Positions 7,500 to 16,857 are shown, numbered from the stretch's first letter. The stretch: DNA of 64,000 nt from CAVUAT01 sp963739545 (GCA_963739545.1 CAVUAT010000014.1:310001-374000); one strand, 5' to 3'. The notes: generated by a model not told the origin, from the sequence alone. Made by a program: numbers and translations.

Positions 7500-8590
7500 T
7501 CGCCGCGTTCGACGAGCTGCTCGGCCGTCGGGTCAGCATGCGCGCCCTCGCCCTGCTGAGGGTGCTGGCCGGCCCCGTCGTGCTGCTGCACCTGAGGCCG
7601 TTCCTGTCCGACAGCCTGGACGGGCGGATCTACCGCGACGCCTTCTACGAGCCCTATGCCGGGTGGTACCCGGAGGTGCCCGACGCCGTCTACGTAGGGT
7701 TGCTCTGGCTGGCTGCCGTATCTGCCGTCGCCATGTCACTCGGCTTGCTCACCCGCCTGGCGACCGCGACGACGTTCGCGATCGTCGCGTACAACCTCTT
7801 CCTATCGACCACGCACTTCCACAACAACCGGGCCTACCTGGTGATCGTCCTCGGGCTGCTGGCGGTGGCTCCATGCGGGCGGGAGCTGTCGGTGGACGCG
7901 TGGCTCCGCCGCCGCCGGGGCCTGCCGGCGCTCGACCTGACGGCGCCGGCCTGGCCGTTGTGGCTGCTGCGGTTCGAGTGCGCCGCGATCTACGCGGCGT
8001 CCGGCATCAGCAAGCTCGTGGATCCCGACTGGTTCGGCGGCACCGTGACCTGGCAGCGGGTCGTGCGGGTCCGCGACGAGCTCGAGGCCACACCCCTTCC
8101 GGAGTGGGCGCTGTCGGTCCTCACCGACCGGAGCTTTCACACCGGATCAGCCAAGTTCATCGTCCTCACCGAGCTGTTCATCGCGGTCGGACTGTGGTGG
8201 CGTGGTAGCCGCTACCTGGCCGTGTGGGTCGCCGTCGCCTTTCACGTCGGGATCGAGATGTCGGCGTCGGTGCAGGTCTTTTCGTTTCTGGCCATCGCCG
8301 TGCTGGTGGTCTGGGCGGTGCCCTCGACCCGAGACCGGGTGATCGCCATCGATTCGACCGACCCTCGCCAGCGGCGACTGGGAGCTGCGGTCCGCGGGCT
8401 CGACTGGCTCGCCCGGTTTCGCGTCGAGCCGGCTCCCGCCGGCACTCCGCTTGAGGTCACCGAACGCGACGGCACCACGCTTCGTGGCGGTCCCGCCGTC
8501 GCGTTCGCGTTCAGCCGTCTGCCCCTGACGGCGTGGTTCGCGCTCCCCACCCTCCTCCTGCCCGGCGTCCGCCGGGCCCGCAGGCGATGA
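7496..8590 (+). CDS. HTTM domain membrane protein (gamma-carboxylase-like)
   Basis: 364 residues from GTG 7496. Residues 10-275 match the HTTM family (horizontally transferred transmembrane, related to vitamin K-dependent gamma-carboxylase): MRALALLRVLAGPVVLLHLR, YEPYAGWYPEVPD, LSTTHFHNNRAYLV, LRFECAAIYAASGISKLVDP, FHVGIEMSASVQVF. About seven membrane segments. The C-terminal 60 residues (VTERDGTTLRGGPAVAFAFS, RLPLTAWFALPTLLLP) resemble the end of a DCC/DUF393 thiol-oxidoreductase domain, without its Cys motif. Substrate unknown. Overlaps genes on both sides by 4 bp. Confidence 0.85.
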   Translation: MIAAFDELLGRRVSMRALALLRVLAGPVVLLHLRPFLSDSLDGRIYRDAFYEPYAGWYPEVPDAVYVGLLWLAAVSAVAMSLGLLTRLATATTFAIVAYNLFLSTTHFHNNRAYLVIVLGLLAVAPCGRELSVDAWLRRRRGLPALDLTAPAWPLWLLRFECAAIYAASGISKLVDPDWFGGTVTWQRVVRVRDELEATPLPEWALSVLTDRSFHTGSAKFIVLTELFIAVGLWWRGSRYLAVWVAVAFHVGIEMSASVQVFSFLAIAVLVVWAVPSTRDRVIAIDSTDPRQRRLGAAVRGLDWLARFRVEPAPAGTPLEVTERDGTTLRGGPAVAFAFSRLPLTAWFALPTLLLPGVRRARRR

Positions 8591-10359
8591 TCGCTCGTCG
8601 CGTCTGGCGGGCCGTCCTGACCCTGACGCTGATCCTGGCCGCCGTGTTCGCGGTGGGGGCTCCCCCCGAACGCTGCCCGTCGATCACCACGAACGAGCTC
8701 CGAGGCTCGGCACAGGCGAGCGTCGACTGGTTCGTCCGCAACCAGGACGCCGATGGCAGGTGGCTCTACCTCTACAACGCCGACGAGGACTCGACCCCGT
8801 CGGACTACAACGAGGTGCGCCACGCCGGGGTGACGATGGGCCTCTATCAGGCCGCCGCCGCGCGCTTGCCGGGGGCGTCGCCCTCCGGCGACCGGGGCCT
8901 CGAGTGGGCGCTCGAGAGGCTCATCGAACACGACGGGTGGGCCGCGCTCGCCTACGAAGGCGAGGTCAACACGGGGGCGACCGCGCTGTTGGCGGCTGGG
9001 CTGACCATCCGCCGCGAGGCAACCGGCGACACCGGCTACGACCGCCTTCTGCGCCGGCTCGGGCGCTTCCTGGTCGCCCAGACCGAGCCGTCGGGTGCCG
9101 TGCTCGCCTCCTATGACCAGACGACCGATGCGCCGGATCCCGGCTTCTACTCGAAGTACTACACGGGCGAGGCCTACTGGGCTCTCGCCCGCCTCCACAG
9201 GGCCTTCCCCGGCGAGGACTGGGGCGAGGCGGCCGACCGCATCGGCGCCTATCTGGCGAGCTCGCGCGACGAGGTCGAGGATCACTGGCCGCCGATCCCC
9301 GATCACTGGGCCGCCTACGGCGCGGCCGAAACCGCGGAGTTCCCCGAGCGCGGCGGCGACCCCCTCACCGAGGAGGAGGTCGACTACGCGCGCCAGCAGG
9401 CCGGGGCGTTCGGTGTCCAGGCTCGGGTGGTCGCCCAGCGCTTCGGGCCGTGGGGCGAGGTCGTGCGGAACTACACGCCCCGCGGCGGCGGGTACGGCGT
9501 GGTCAGCGAGGCCCTGACGGGATGGTGGCTGACCGCGCAGGCCGATCCCCGGCTTGCCGACCTACGGCAGCCGATCGGCGAACGCGCCACCTGCGTCGCC
9601 GGGCTGGCGCTCGAAGCCCAGGCCGATAGCGACGACGCGGCGGGCGCCGCCCAGCCCGAGATGGTGGAGGGCGCGTGGTTCAAAGACGGCGAGACACGCA
9701 TGGATGACCAGCAGCACGCGCTCGCGGGAGTGCTGCGAACGATCCCGATAGTCGAGGCGTCCGCGGCCACGGACTCGGAGGAGCCCGGCGATGCTGCACC
9801 GTCGGCCTGGCTGTGGGCCGCTGTCCTGCTGCTGGCGCTCAACCCGGCCCGGGCCGCGTTCGGCGTCCCGCGCGCCGGGCGGTCGCCGCGCAGCGCCGTC
9901 CGCGTGGCCGCCGCGGGTGGAGCGATCGGCGGGCTCGCGGTCTGCGCCGCCGCGGCGGTGGGCGGCCCGCTGCTCGACGCGCTCGACGTCAGCGAGCCGT
10001 CTTTCCGCATCGCCGCCGGCGTCGTGGCGGCGGTGGCCGGAGCCATCGACCTGTTCCGAAGGCCACCCTCGCCCGAACCCGCACTCCCCGGCCGACGGGC
10101 GGCGCTCGTCCCGGTCGCGATCCCCGTCGTGGCCCGACCCGCCCTGCTGGTGGTGGCGCTCGGCGCCGGCGCGGACCAGGGCGTGCTCGTGAGCGCCGCC
10201 GCGATGGCCACGGGTGTCGCGCTGCTGATCGGCTTGGCGGCCGGGTGGCCCACCGAGGGGTCGCGCGGCCGGGTCCTGAAGTGGGCGGCCCGCTTGCTGG
10301 CCGCTGCGCTCATCGCCTGCGGCATCGTCCTGAGCGTCGACGGGATCATGGATGTTTGA
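8587..10359 (+). CDS. Membrane protein with exported alpha/alpha-toroid domain
   Basis: 590 residues from ATG 8587 (MIARRVWRAVLTLTLILAAV), coupled to the HTTM gene by an ATGA overlap. After a signal anchor, residues 35-395 carry repeated helix-hairpin units typical of (alpha/alpha)6 barrels: SVDWFVRNQDADGRWLYLYN, RHAGVTMGLYQAA, NTGATALLAAGL, RLGRFLVAQTEPSGAVLASY, YYTGEAYWALARL. This fold occurs in polysaccharide lyases, unsaturated glucuronyl hydrolases and terpene cyclases. The last 190 residues hold about six membrane helices. Exact activity unknown; the operon suggests a membrane-side modification system. Confidence 0.75.
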   Translation: MIARRVWRAVLTLTLILAAVFAVGAPPERCPSITTNELRGSAQASVDWFVRNQDADGRWLYLYNADEDSTPSDYNEVRHAGVTMGLYQAAAARLPGASPSGDRGLEWALERLIEHDGWAALAYEGEVNTGATALLAAGLTIRREATGDTGYDRLLRRLGRFLVAQTEPSGAVLASYDQTTDAPDPGFYSKYYTGEAYWALARLHRAFPGEDWGEAADRIGAYLASSRDEVEDHWPPIPDHWAAYGAAETAEFPERGGDPLTEEEVDYARQQAGAFGVQARVVAQRFGPWGEVVRNYTPRGGGYGVVSEALTGWWLTAQADPRLADLRQPIGERATCVAGLALEAQADSDDAAGAAQPEMVEGAWFKDGETRMDDQQHALAGVLRTIPIVEASAATDSEEPGDAAPSAWLWAAVLLLALNPARAAFGVPRAGRSPRSAVRVAAAGGAIGGLAVCAAAAVGGPLLDALDVSEPSFRIAAGVVAAVAGAIDLFRRPPSPEPALPGRRAALVPVAIPVVARPALLVVALGAGADQGVLVSAAAMATGVALLIGLAAGWPTEGSRGRVLKWAARLLAAALIACGIVLSVDGIMDV

Positions 10360-10443
10360 GCCCGGCAGTTGCGTCCCGTTTCGACGTACGGTAGGCGGGT
10401 AGTCCCTTAGCGCCCAGCGATATCGCGTTCGAGGAGGAAACAA

Positions 10444-10803
10444 ATGAGCACTGTTCTGATCATCGCCATCGTCCTGGTCGTCCTGGTGCTCGTCGCGCTC
10501 GTCTGGCGGAGAGGGATGGCGGGGCGACGCCGCGAGGAAGCGGCCGGCCTGCGTCGCGAGGCGTCCGCCCACGACGAGGAGGCCCGCCGGGCCGAGCTGG
10601 CTGCCGAGGAGAAACGCGAAGCAGCCGACAAGCGGCGAGCCCGCGCCGACAGCATTGATCCCGATTCCGACAGCCCTCCCGATTCCGACAGCCGCCGGCT
10701 AGACCACGACGCCGACGATGGTCTCGATCGCGATCACGAAACCTTCCGCGACGACAGTGAGCGGCAGCGTGATCCTGTCTCGCGCCCGGAGAATCGCGAC
10801 TGA
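10444..10803 (+). CDS. Small single-pass membrane protein with charged coiled coil
   Basis: 119 residues with RBS GAGGAGG just upstream of ATG. One N-terminal helix (VLIIAIVLVVLVLVALVW), then a long Arg/Glu/Ala helix (REEAAGLRREASAHDEEARR) and an acidic, Asp/Ser-rich disordered tail with a DPDSDSPPDSDS repeat. Resembles small stress or envelope proteins that place a coiled coil next to the membrane. No enzyme motif. Confidence 0.75.
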   Translation: MSTVLIIAIVLVVLVLVALVWRRGMAGRRREEAAGLRREASAHDEEARRAELAAEEKREAADKRRARADSIDPDSDSPPDSDSRRLDHDADDGLDRDHETFRDDSERQRDPVSRPENRD

Positions 10804-10844
10804 TCAGAAGCAGAAAGCCCCACTGACGCGGGGGGCGAAGGGCC

Positions 10845-11129
10845 TCAGGCGTCCGTCTCGGCCTTCACCTCGCCCATGTCCACAGAGGCGCGCGCCCCCG
10901 GCGTCTCGGAGGAATCCATCTGTTCAAGGACCTCGGCCGACTTTCTCATCTTCTCCTCGGAATCGAAGAAGCCGACGAAGACCGCGGTCGATTGGGACTC
11001 GTCGAAGATGAGCTTCATGCCCGTCGACTCCACGCCGGGGGGCGGCCCCGTGTTCTCCTCAATCCGAGTGACGATCTCGGCGATCCGCTCCGAGTCGACG
11101 TCTGTGAACCTGACCACGCGTGCGTACAT
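10845..11129 (-). CDS. ABM-like (antibiotic biosynthesis monooxygenase fold) small protein
   Basis: 94 residues, ATG 11129 with a strong GAGGAGG RBS. Ferredoxin-like alpha/beta pattern: MYARVVRFTDVDSERIAEIV then STGMKLIFDESQSTAVFVGF, FDSEEKMRKSAEVLEQMD. Members of this dimeric fold are often heme- or quinone-handling monooxygenases, but many are of unknown role. No catalytic residues can be singled out. Confidence 0.72.
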   Translation of the reverse strand: MYARVVRFTDVDSERIAEIVTRIEENTGPPPGVESTGMKLIFDESQSTAVFVGFFDSEEKMRKSAEVLEQMDSSETPGARASVDMGEVKAETDA

Positions 11130-11251
11130 GTCGCCTCCTCAGTCGGGTTACCGCCAACCCTACCTCTGCCAGTCGCTCCCAGCCATGCTGAAGCTTGATC
11201 CTTGTGTCTCCCGTATAGAGTCACGTTGCGGTTCCACCGGATTGGAGAGGG

Positions 11252-12442
11252 ATGACGCAGCGAGCGGGGAGTCTTCGTAGCCGATTCGTCGCGGCGGCGC
11301 TCGCGGTCCAGCTTGTCGCAGTCGCGGTGCTGTTCGCCGAAGCGCCGCTGACTGCCCCCAGCGAGGCCGCGTTTGCGGGGCGGCCCGGCAAGATCGCCTT
11401 CGTACGCAGCACGGGCATGATGCAGACGAACCTCTTCTCGGCGAACCCGGACGGCACCGGCGCAGTGCCGCTGACCACCGGCACTGGCAACAACACAGCC
11501 CCCACCTTCTCGTACGACGGTCAGCGAATCGCCTTCGTGCGCCCGGCGCCGGAGCAGGAGATCTTCGTGATGCCGGCAGCGGGTGGCACCCCCGTGAACA
11601 TCACCGACAACGCGGTACTCGACTCTGCCCCGAGTTACTTCCCGGACGGCAGGATCGCGTTCGGAAGCACGGACGGCGACGACGAGATCTACGTCATGAA
11701 CGGCGACGGGTCGGGGCAGACCAACCTCACCAGCAACGACCTGATCGACCGCAGCCCGGCGGTTTCGCCCGACGGAACCAGGATCGCGTTCGAGCGCTTC
11801 GACGGAACCGACATCGAGATCTATGCGATGAACGCCGACGGGTCGAACCAGGTCCCCCTGACCAGCGACCCGGGCAGTGACAGCGCACCAACGTGGTCGC
11901 CCGACGGCCGCCGGATCAGCTGGCACCGGTCGGACGGGGTCAACGTCGGGATCCTGGTCATGAACGCCGATGGCTCGGCGCAGACTCCCGTCGCCGTCAG
12001 CCCCGACGCCGAGACGTTCCCGGAGTTTGCGCCCGACAACTCGCGCCTCGTGTTCTCGAGGAACGGAGTCAACGCAGGCCTCTACTGGCTCGACCTGACC
12101 GGCCCGGGCGCCGTTACGCCGCTGACCACGACCCCGTCCGACAACGCCGCCGCCTGGCAACCGATCCCGGTCAAATGCGGGGGGCGGCGCGCGACGATCG
12201 TCGGAACGCCCGGCGGCGACAGGCTCACGGGAACGCCGCTAGCCGATGTGATCTCCGGCCAGGGCGGCAACGACCGGGTCTCCGGCCTCGCCGGCGCCGA
12301 TCGCCTCTGCGGCGAGAAGGGCAGGGACGTTCTCAAGGGCGGGCGCGGCAAGGACAGGCTGATCGGGGGCAAGGCCCGCGACACCTGCGTCGGCGGCAAG
12401 GGCAAGGACTCTGGCAAAGGCTGCGATCGGGGCAAGCTCTAG
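11252..12442 (+). CDS. Secreted TolB-like propeller with RTX-type Ca-binding C-terminus
   Basis: 396 residues. Signal peptide (ALAVQLVAVAVLFAEAPL, SEAAFAG), then PD40/WD40-like blades at about residues 45-305, each with a xxSPDGxRIAF strand and a DIEIYAMNADGSN-type strand. The last 75 residues hold hemolysin-type repeats (GTPGGDRLTGTPLADVISG, GQGGNDRVSG, GGRGKDRLIGG) with Cys in GRRATIV- and DTCVGG-adjacent positions. RTX repeats bind Ca2+ outside the cell. RBS GGAGAGGG before ATG. Ends 3 bp from the convergent DUF2252 gene. Confidence 0.9.
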   Translation: MTQRAGSLRSRFVAAALAVQLVAVAVLFAEAPLTAPSEAAFAGRPGKIAFVRSTGMMQTNLFSANPDGTGAVPLTTGTGNNTAPTFSYDGQRIAFVRPAPEQEIFVMPAAGGTPVNITDNAVLDSAPSYFPDGRIAFGSTDGDDEIYVMNGDGSGQTNLTSNDLIDRSPAVSPDGTRIAFERFDGTDIEIYAMNADGSNQVPLTSDPGSDSAPTWSPDGRRISWHRSDGVNVGILVMNADGSAQTPVAVSPDAETFPEFAPDNSRLVFSRNGVNAGLYWLDLTGPGAVTPLTTTPSDNAAAWQPIPVKCGGRRATIVGTPGGDRLTGTPLADVISGQGGNDRVSGLAGADRLCGEKGRDVLKGGRGKDRLIGGKARDTCVGGKGKDSGKGCDRGKL

Positions 12443-12445
12443 CTG

Positions 12446-13840
12446 CTACAGACCGGTCTCGGCCGCAAGCCTTCCGCTGGCCACCGCCTCCTCCAATCCC
12501 TGGTAGTCGCGCTCGTTCTGATCGGCGTAGGCAGCTGAGAACCCGCCCAGCGCGCGGTCGAAGGCGTCTGACTTCCCGAGGTAGGAGGCGATCGCGATCC
12601 TGTCGCCCGAGCGTGCGTGGGCGCGGGCGAGCGTCCAACCGCACATCATTCCCCAGAGTTCCATTCCCGTCGGGGTCATGCCTCCGATGTCCGCGGATCC
12701 CTTCCAGTCGCGGAGCTGCCTGAAGTAGTAGTCACGCTCGTCGCCCGCCCAGGCGAACCTCTCCCAGCCGAGGAAGATGTCGCTGGCCGCCTGCATCAGG
12801 CGTTGTCCTGCGACGACGCGCTGGCCGTGGTTGGGGAACCCGCTCGGCGAGGTGAACTCCTCCAGCACGGATGCCTCGGCCTCCTTGACCTGCAGGAACA
12901 AGGGTGTGTCGTGATCGTCGAGCAGGAGCATGATCCAAGCCTGGGTCCCGACGCTTCCCACGCCCACGACCTTGCGAGCCAGGTGGACGAACCGGTACCT
13001 GTCGAACAAGGATTGGCGTTCAGGTTCGAGCGTCTCTCGATAGGAGCGAACCATGGTGTCCAGAGCCGCCAGCTCGGCCTCTCGGTCCACCCCGTCGTCG
13101 AGCTCCTCGATCGGCGTGACCAACGGAGGCTGGTGGAGGATCCTGCACTCCCCCTCCACGATCTCGGCGAGCTTCGAAAAAGCCTGCAGGCTGTCGTGCG
13201 CGCGCGCCTTGGCGATGGCCTTCCAGACGCCCGGCGTCCGCTCTTGGTCAAGGCTCGACCGAAACTGCGGCAGCAGCGCGTCCATGTCCAGGTGCGCGTA
13301 CCAGACCTCGAGCATCGACATGCCCGCGAACTCGCGCATCGTCTCTCTGTAGGACTGGACCGCGCGACGCACGATGTCCTTCCGCTGTTTCGCCGGAAAC
13401 CCATTGTCCCGCGCGGCGATTTCCAGGCTGGCCGCAAGGCGCTTCACATCCCACTCCCATGGGCCGGGCGCAGTCTCATCGAAGTCGTTCACGTCGAAGA
13501 CGAGGTGGCGCTCGGGCGAGCCGAAGACCCCGAAGTTGGACAGGTGCGCGTCACCGCAGATCTGCGCGTGCATTCCGGAGCTCGGCGTGGTGGCCAGATC
13601 AGAGGCCATCGGCAACGCGGCTCCGCGGAAGTAGGTGAACGGCGAGACCAGCATCCGCCCGTGCCGGATCGGCACCAGCTCCGGAACGCGGGTCATCGCC
13701 TGCCGTTCCAGCAGGTCGATCGGGCTGACCCGGTCCGAGGACGGCTCCCAAATGGCATGACTCGAGCGGGGGACCTCCGCGCGGGCACTCTTGCCGCGAG
13801 CAGCTCGCTCCTGCGCCGAAAGGTGTCCCACGGCAATCAC
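12446..13840 (-). CDS. DUF2252 family protein
   Basis: 464 residues from GTG 13840. Matches DUF2252, a kinase-like (aminoglycoside phosphotransferase-like) fold: RHGRMLVSPFTYFRGAALPM, ICGDAHLSNFGVFGSPERHL, VFDVNDFDETAPGPWEWDVK (DxND and DFDE like a kinase catalytic loop/DFG pair), ARKVVGVGSVGTQAWIMLL, GWTLARAHARSGD. Cytoplasmic. No substrate is known. A second, clearly related copy lies at 50510-51937. Confidence 0.9.
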   Translation of the reverse strand: MIAVGHLSAQERAARGKSARAEVPRSSHAIWEPSSDRVSPIDLLERQAMTRVPELVPIRHGRMLVSPFTYFRGAALPMASDLATTPSSGMHAQICGDAHLSNFGVFGSPERHLVFDVNDFDETAPGPWEWDVKRLAASLEIAARDNGFPAKQRKDIVRRAVQSYRETMREFAGMSMLEVWYAHLDMDALLPQFRSSLDQERTPGVWKAIAKARAHDSLQAFSKLAEIVEGECRILHQPPLVTPIEELDDGVDREAELAALDTMVRSYRETLEPERQSLFDRYRFVHLARKVVGVGSVGTQAWIMLLLDDHDTPLFLQVKEAEASVLEEFTSPSGFPNHGQRVVAGQRLMQAASDIFLGWERFAWAGDERDYYFRQLRDWKGSADIGGMTPTGMELWGMMCGWTLARAHARSGDRIAIASYLGKSDAFDRALGGFSAAYADQNERDYQGLEEAVASGRLAAETGL

Positions 13841-13888
13841 ATTACGAGGCCTGCGCGAAGGCCGGTGAGCCGCCCTAGGTGAGCTCTG

Positions 13889-15296
13889 CTACTCGACGAA
13901 GCAGTAGGAATCGCTCGACGCGTCGCCGCCCTGTAGGCGGGCCTGGTGCACTCGCAGCCCGCGGAAGTCGTCGCCGTGCGGGAAGAACTGGGGGTCCACG
14001 GTCATGCCGCCGGCATCGGTATTCGCGTCGACGCGGGCCATCCAAGCGCCTACGCCGTCCGGGTAGAAGATGTCGTCCCACGATGCGTAGAGCGAATTGG
14101 TGAAGTAGACGCGCCGTCCGTCCCGACTTATCTCCACCATCTGGGGCGCGCCGGCCAGCTGCAGTTCGGGGGCGCCCGGGTGTGGGGTTCGGCCGACGAT
14201 CCCGCCCATCCGCACTGAGCCCGCCTCTCTCGGGTTGTGCGGATCGCTTACGTCGTACTGCTTGAGCTCCCCGGTGCCCCAGCACGACACGTACAGCCAA
14301 CGGTCGTCGACAGAGAGGTCGATGTCGCTCACCAGCGGCGGGACCGCGCCGAACGGCTGAAGCGCGGGTGGCAGCTGCGAGGCTTCGGCGGGCTCGGCGG
14401 GAATCGTGATTACCTTCTTCGCGGTCCACCGGTCACCGTCCTGGTGCCACAGCCACACCGAAGCAGACAGATCCTCGACGCTGATAACGACCCCGACGAA
14501 ACCCCAGAGCTTCTCGGGATTGTGAGCCGGCCTCAGCTCGAGCACCATCTGGTGCTCGTCGCCCAAATCGATTCGCTGGATCAGCTTGCCTTCAGACAGG
14601 CTCCAGAAGTCGAGGTGATGGCCGAACCGCCGCCCCAGGAGGTCTTCGGGGTCCAACCCGTTCTCGATCATCGACGGGGTCGCCCACTCCGACGTTATGG
14701 CGACATCGTCGTTTAGGTGCCACCACACGTCGTAGGCGAAGTGCTGGTCGCCCCGGTCCGTCTCCCAGGCACCGATGACCTCGAACGTGTCGTGGTCGAT
14801 GAGCGCAACCCCTCCCGGGCCGTCGCTGCCGTCGGCGGCGCCCAGGTTGGACATGAAGATGCCGCCGGGCCCGCAGTGGACCGTGTGCGGGCGGGAGTAG
14901 CCAGCCTTGGCTGCGAGCTCGTCGGGCTCGATGGTGCGGATGATCTGTCGGCTGCCGCGGGTCGGGTTTGGTGTCGAGCACGTAGGTGCGGGACGACCGG
15001 ATGCCCGGCACGATCAGGTAGCGGCGCTCGAGCGAGCCGTTGTGGCCCTCGTGGCAGAGCGCGCTGGAACAGGCGTTCCACCCGAAGTGGTGCAGCTCAT
15101 TGCCTCCGGTCGGCAGCTCCGCCCAGCCGACCACGCCGCCGTAGGTGGGTGAGCCAGCGTCACAGTCGATCACGGTCATGGCGTCGTGCTGGGCGCCGGA
15201 CGGATCGAACGCCGCGACGTAGGCCAGCCCCTCAGGCGGCGCGGCAATGGCGGCGGCGGGCGAGCGATAGAACGTCGGGTCCACAACCTCCGGCAC
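13889..15296 (-). pseudogene. Selenium-binding protein SBP56 (methanethiol oxidase family), frameshifted
   Basis: The combined reading frame (469 codons) has the full SBP56 length. GTG 15296 follows AGGAGG. Frame 1 gives AFDPSGAQHDAMTVIDCDAG, HHFGWNACSSALCHEG and YVLDTKPDPRQP; frame 2 continues QIIRTIEPDELAAKAGYSRP, HTVHCGPGGIFMSNLG, HLDFWSLSEGK, LYVSCWGTGELKQYDVSDP to the stop at 13889. The switch lies at about 14946-14951 and is explained by one extra base. SBP56 proteins are beta-propellers that oxidise methanethiol (human SELENBP1). Either a recent pseudogene or a one-base sequence error. Confidence 0.85.
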
Positions 15297-15383
15297 GGAA
15301 ACCTCCTGTCGCCGACTCCGTAGGCACCCGAATCCTACCCCGGCTTGCGCTTCCGCGCTACCCGAGGAGGCGCCTCGGCTCCC

Positions 15384-15590
15384 TCAGCCGAGTGCCTCGA
15401 CCGCCGTTGCGGTGTCGCCGTAGAACTGCGCCCGGGTGATCTTGCCCCCGTCGATCTTGTAGAGCCAGAGCGAGTCGCCGCTGAGCTCGTTCCCGCTCTT
15501 CGTCTTGCCGACGCCCTTGAGCGTGACGACGACGTGGTCGCCGTCAGCCTCGAGAAGCGGTCGGGAGCGCTGGCAGCGAGGCTGTATACC
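15384..15590 (-). pseudogene. SnoaL-like gene, 3' fragment
   Basis: The minus strand reads LLEADGDHVVVTLKGVGKTK, SGNELSGDSLWLYKIDGGKI, TRAQFYGDTATAVEALG then stop (15384-15386). This is the last third of an NTF2/SnoaL fold protein; the 5' part is missing and is replaced by lower-GC DNA at about 15590. Confidence 0.6.
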
Positions 15591-15613
15591 AACTGGGAGG
15601 GGCTGTTTTCAGC

Positions 15614-15988
15614 TTGGCTTTGTATGGAGCGGTCTTTGGAGCAAGTTCCTTTCACTACAAGCGATCGCTGTTTCTTCTACAAACACCTGAGACCATCGGA
15701 ACGGCCCCGGGGAACGCATACCGAGCCGAGGTACTTCTTTGGGCCGCATTGGGTCTCCGGCGAAGACCAGAGCCGGCAATAGACGAAATCCTGCATGCGC
15801 TTATCAGCGTCGCTTTCGCCATGATCTTTGCCTTCGGCATCGCGGGCTCGCTCGGAGTGCGACTCGGAGACGCCCAGCCGATCGCGATCCCGGCCGTGGT
15901 CACGCTTCTTTACGGGGTGCTCGCGTGCGGCTTCTTAGCGGCTGCGCTCGTTTCGCTGAAGGCGGCGGCGAGACGCCAAGCGAGGTAG
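15614..15988 (+). CDS. Possible small two-helix membrane protein
   Basis: Up to 124 residues. The C-terminal half has two convincing membrane helices (ALISVAFAMIFAFGIAGSLG and AVVTLLYGVLACGFLAAALV) and a basic end (KAAARRQAR). The N-terminal 40 residues (YKRSLFLLQTPE) lie in lower-GC DNA with a poor codon pattern, so the true start is probably inside, perhaps near 15780-15822. No family recognised and no RBS seen. Confidence 0.4.
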   Translation: MALYGAVFGASSFHYKRSLFLLQTPETIGTAPGNAYRAEVLLWAALGLRRRPEPAIDEILHALISVAFAMIFAFGIAGSLGVRLGDAQPIAIPAVVTLLYGVLACGFLAAALVSLKAAARRQAR

Positions 15989-16033
15989 GGAGACTCGGCA
16001 AGGTTGCCGAAGTGCCGCTTCTCGTCCAGTGCG

Positions 16034-16438
16034 CTACTTCGACAGCCCGGCGGCTTCGAGGGCTTCGGCGCGATCCCAGTAGCTGACATAGCGCAGGACC
16101 TTGCCGTCTCTCAGAGTGAAGAGGTCACCGAACTCGCGGTCGAAGCGCAGGCCGCTGGTCTTCCCGCGGGCGGTCTGCCGGGAGAGCACCAACACCCGCT
16201 CTCCGCCGAGATCGATCACCCGCTCGGCCTCGATATGCAGATCCGCCAGCGCGTCGATGTAATCGGCCAGTGCGACGCCGAACGCTTCGATCCCCTGCCA
16301 GTCCCCGTTTATGCCCGGGAGCTCCGATCCGATCCGCGAATGCTCGACCTCGACGTCGAAGAAGTCCGCGGTCTGAAGGTCACCGCGTTCCCAGCTCGCG
16401 TAGAGGCGGCGCACGATCTCGACGTTCTTCTCCGACAT
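16034..16438 (-). CDS. SnoaL-like (NTF2 fold) protein
   Basis: 134 residues from ATG 16438, MSEKNVEIVRRLYASWERGD, the standard start of this paralog group. Then DFFDVEVEHSRIGSELPGIN, GVALADYIDALADLHIEAER and the tail DRAEALEAAGLSK. SnoaL folds are small dimeric isomerase/cyclase-like pockets; many are uncharacterised. A GATACT box ends 9 nt before the ATG on the minus strand and there is no Shine-Dalgarno, suggesting a leaderless mRNA as in the paralogs at 19.6-21.0 kb. Confidence 0.88.
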   Translation of the reverse strand: MSEKNVEIVRRLYASWERGDLQTADFFDVEVEHSRIGSELPGINGDWQGIEAFGVALADYIDALADLHIEAERVIDLGGERVLVLSRQTARGKTSGLRFDREFGDLFTLRDGKVLRYVSYWDRAEALEAAGLSK

Positions 16439-16534
16439 TCCCCGCTCAGTATCGCGCCCTAGGCGGAATAGCCGCTTCCCATGCAAACCCTCAGCCGGTC
16501 GCCGGAAACGCTGGACACGACCGGCCCGAAACGA

Positions 16535-16563
16535 CGGAGGACGCCCCCAAAGGGCGCCCTCCG
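16535..16563 (-). terminator. Hairpin terminator downstream of secreted protein gene
   Basis: Stem CGGAGGACGCCC against GGGCGCCCTCCG with one mismatch and a 5-nt loop; on the minus strand it is followed by TCGTTT. It lies 22 bp after the stop at 16585. Confidence 0.55.
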
Positions 16564-16584
16564 TGTTCGGCAGGGCTCGGGTCC

Positions 16585-16857
16585 TCACGCGCCGAGGCAG
16601 GCGTCCGTGAACAGATCGACCTTGTTGAAGAACCCGTTGTCGGAACCGTCGAGCCCACTCGCCGGACTGGGCGGGTTCTGTGCCTGGTCCGGCATGACGT
16701 CCGGATTGGACAACGCGGCCTCGTTATCAGCCAGCACTTCGCAAGCCCGGGGCGACACTCCCTCCGGGAAATGTCCGTTCGGCCGTGCAAGGGACGATGG
16801 AGCCAAGAGCGCCACCATGGCGAACGCGAGCACAAGGGAAGCGACGAACACTTTCAT
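16585..16857 (-). CDS. Small secreted protein
   Basis: 90 residues from ATG 16857 with AGGAGG upstream. Signal peptide MKVFVASLVLAFAMVALLAP, cleavage near SSLARP. The mature part has two Cys (PRACEVLAD, FTDACLGA) and a short Asp/Pro-rich centre (NPDVMPDQAQNPPSPA). Family not recognised. Confidence 0.8.
   Translation of the reverse strand: MKVFVASLVLAFAMVALLAPSSLARPNGHFPEGVSPRACEVLADNEAALSNPDVMPDQAQNPPSPASGLDGSDNGFFNKVDLFTDACLGA

Noticed and set aside
10803..10845. GC-rich inverted stretch between convergent genes as terminator
   Set aside because: Pairing (AGCCCC with GGGGGGC) is short and imperfect, without U-tract.
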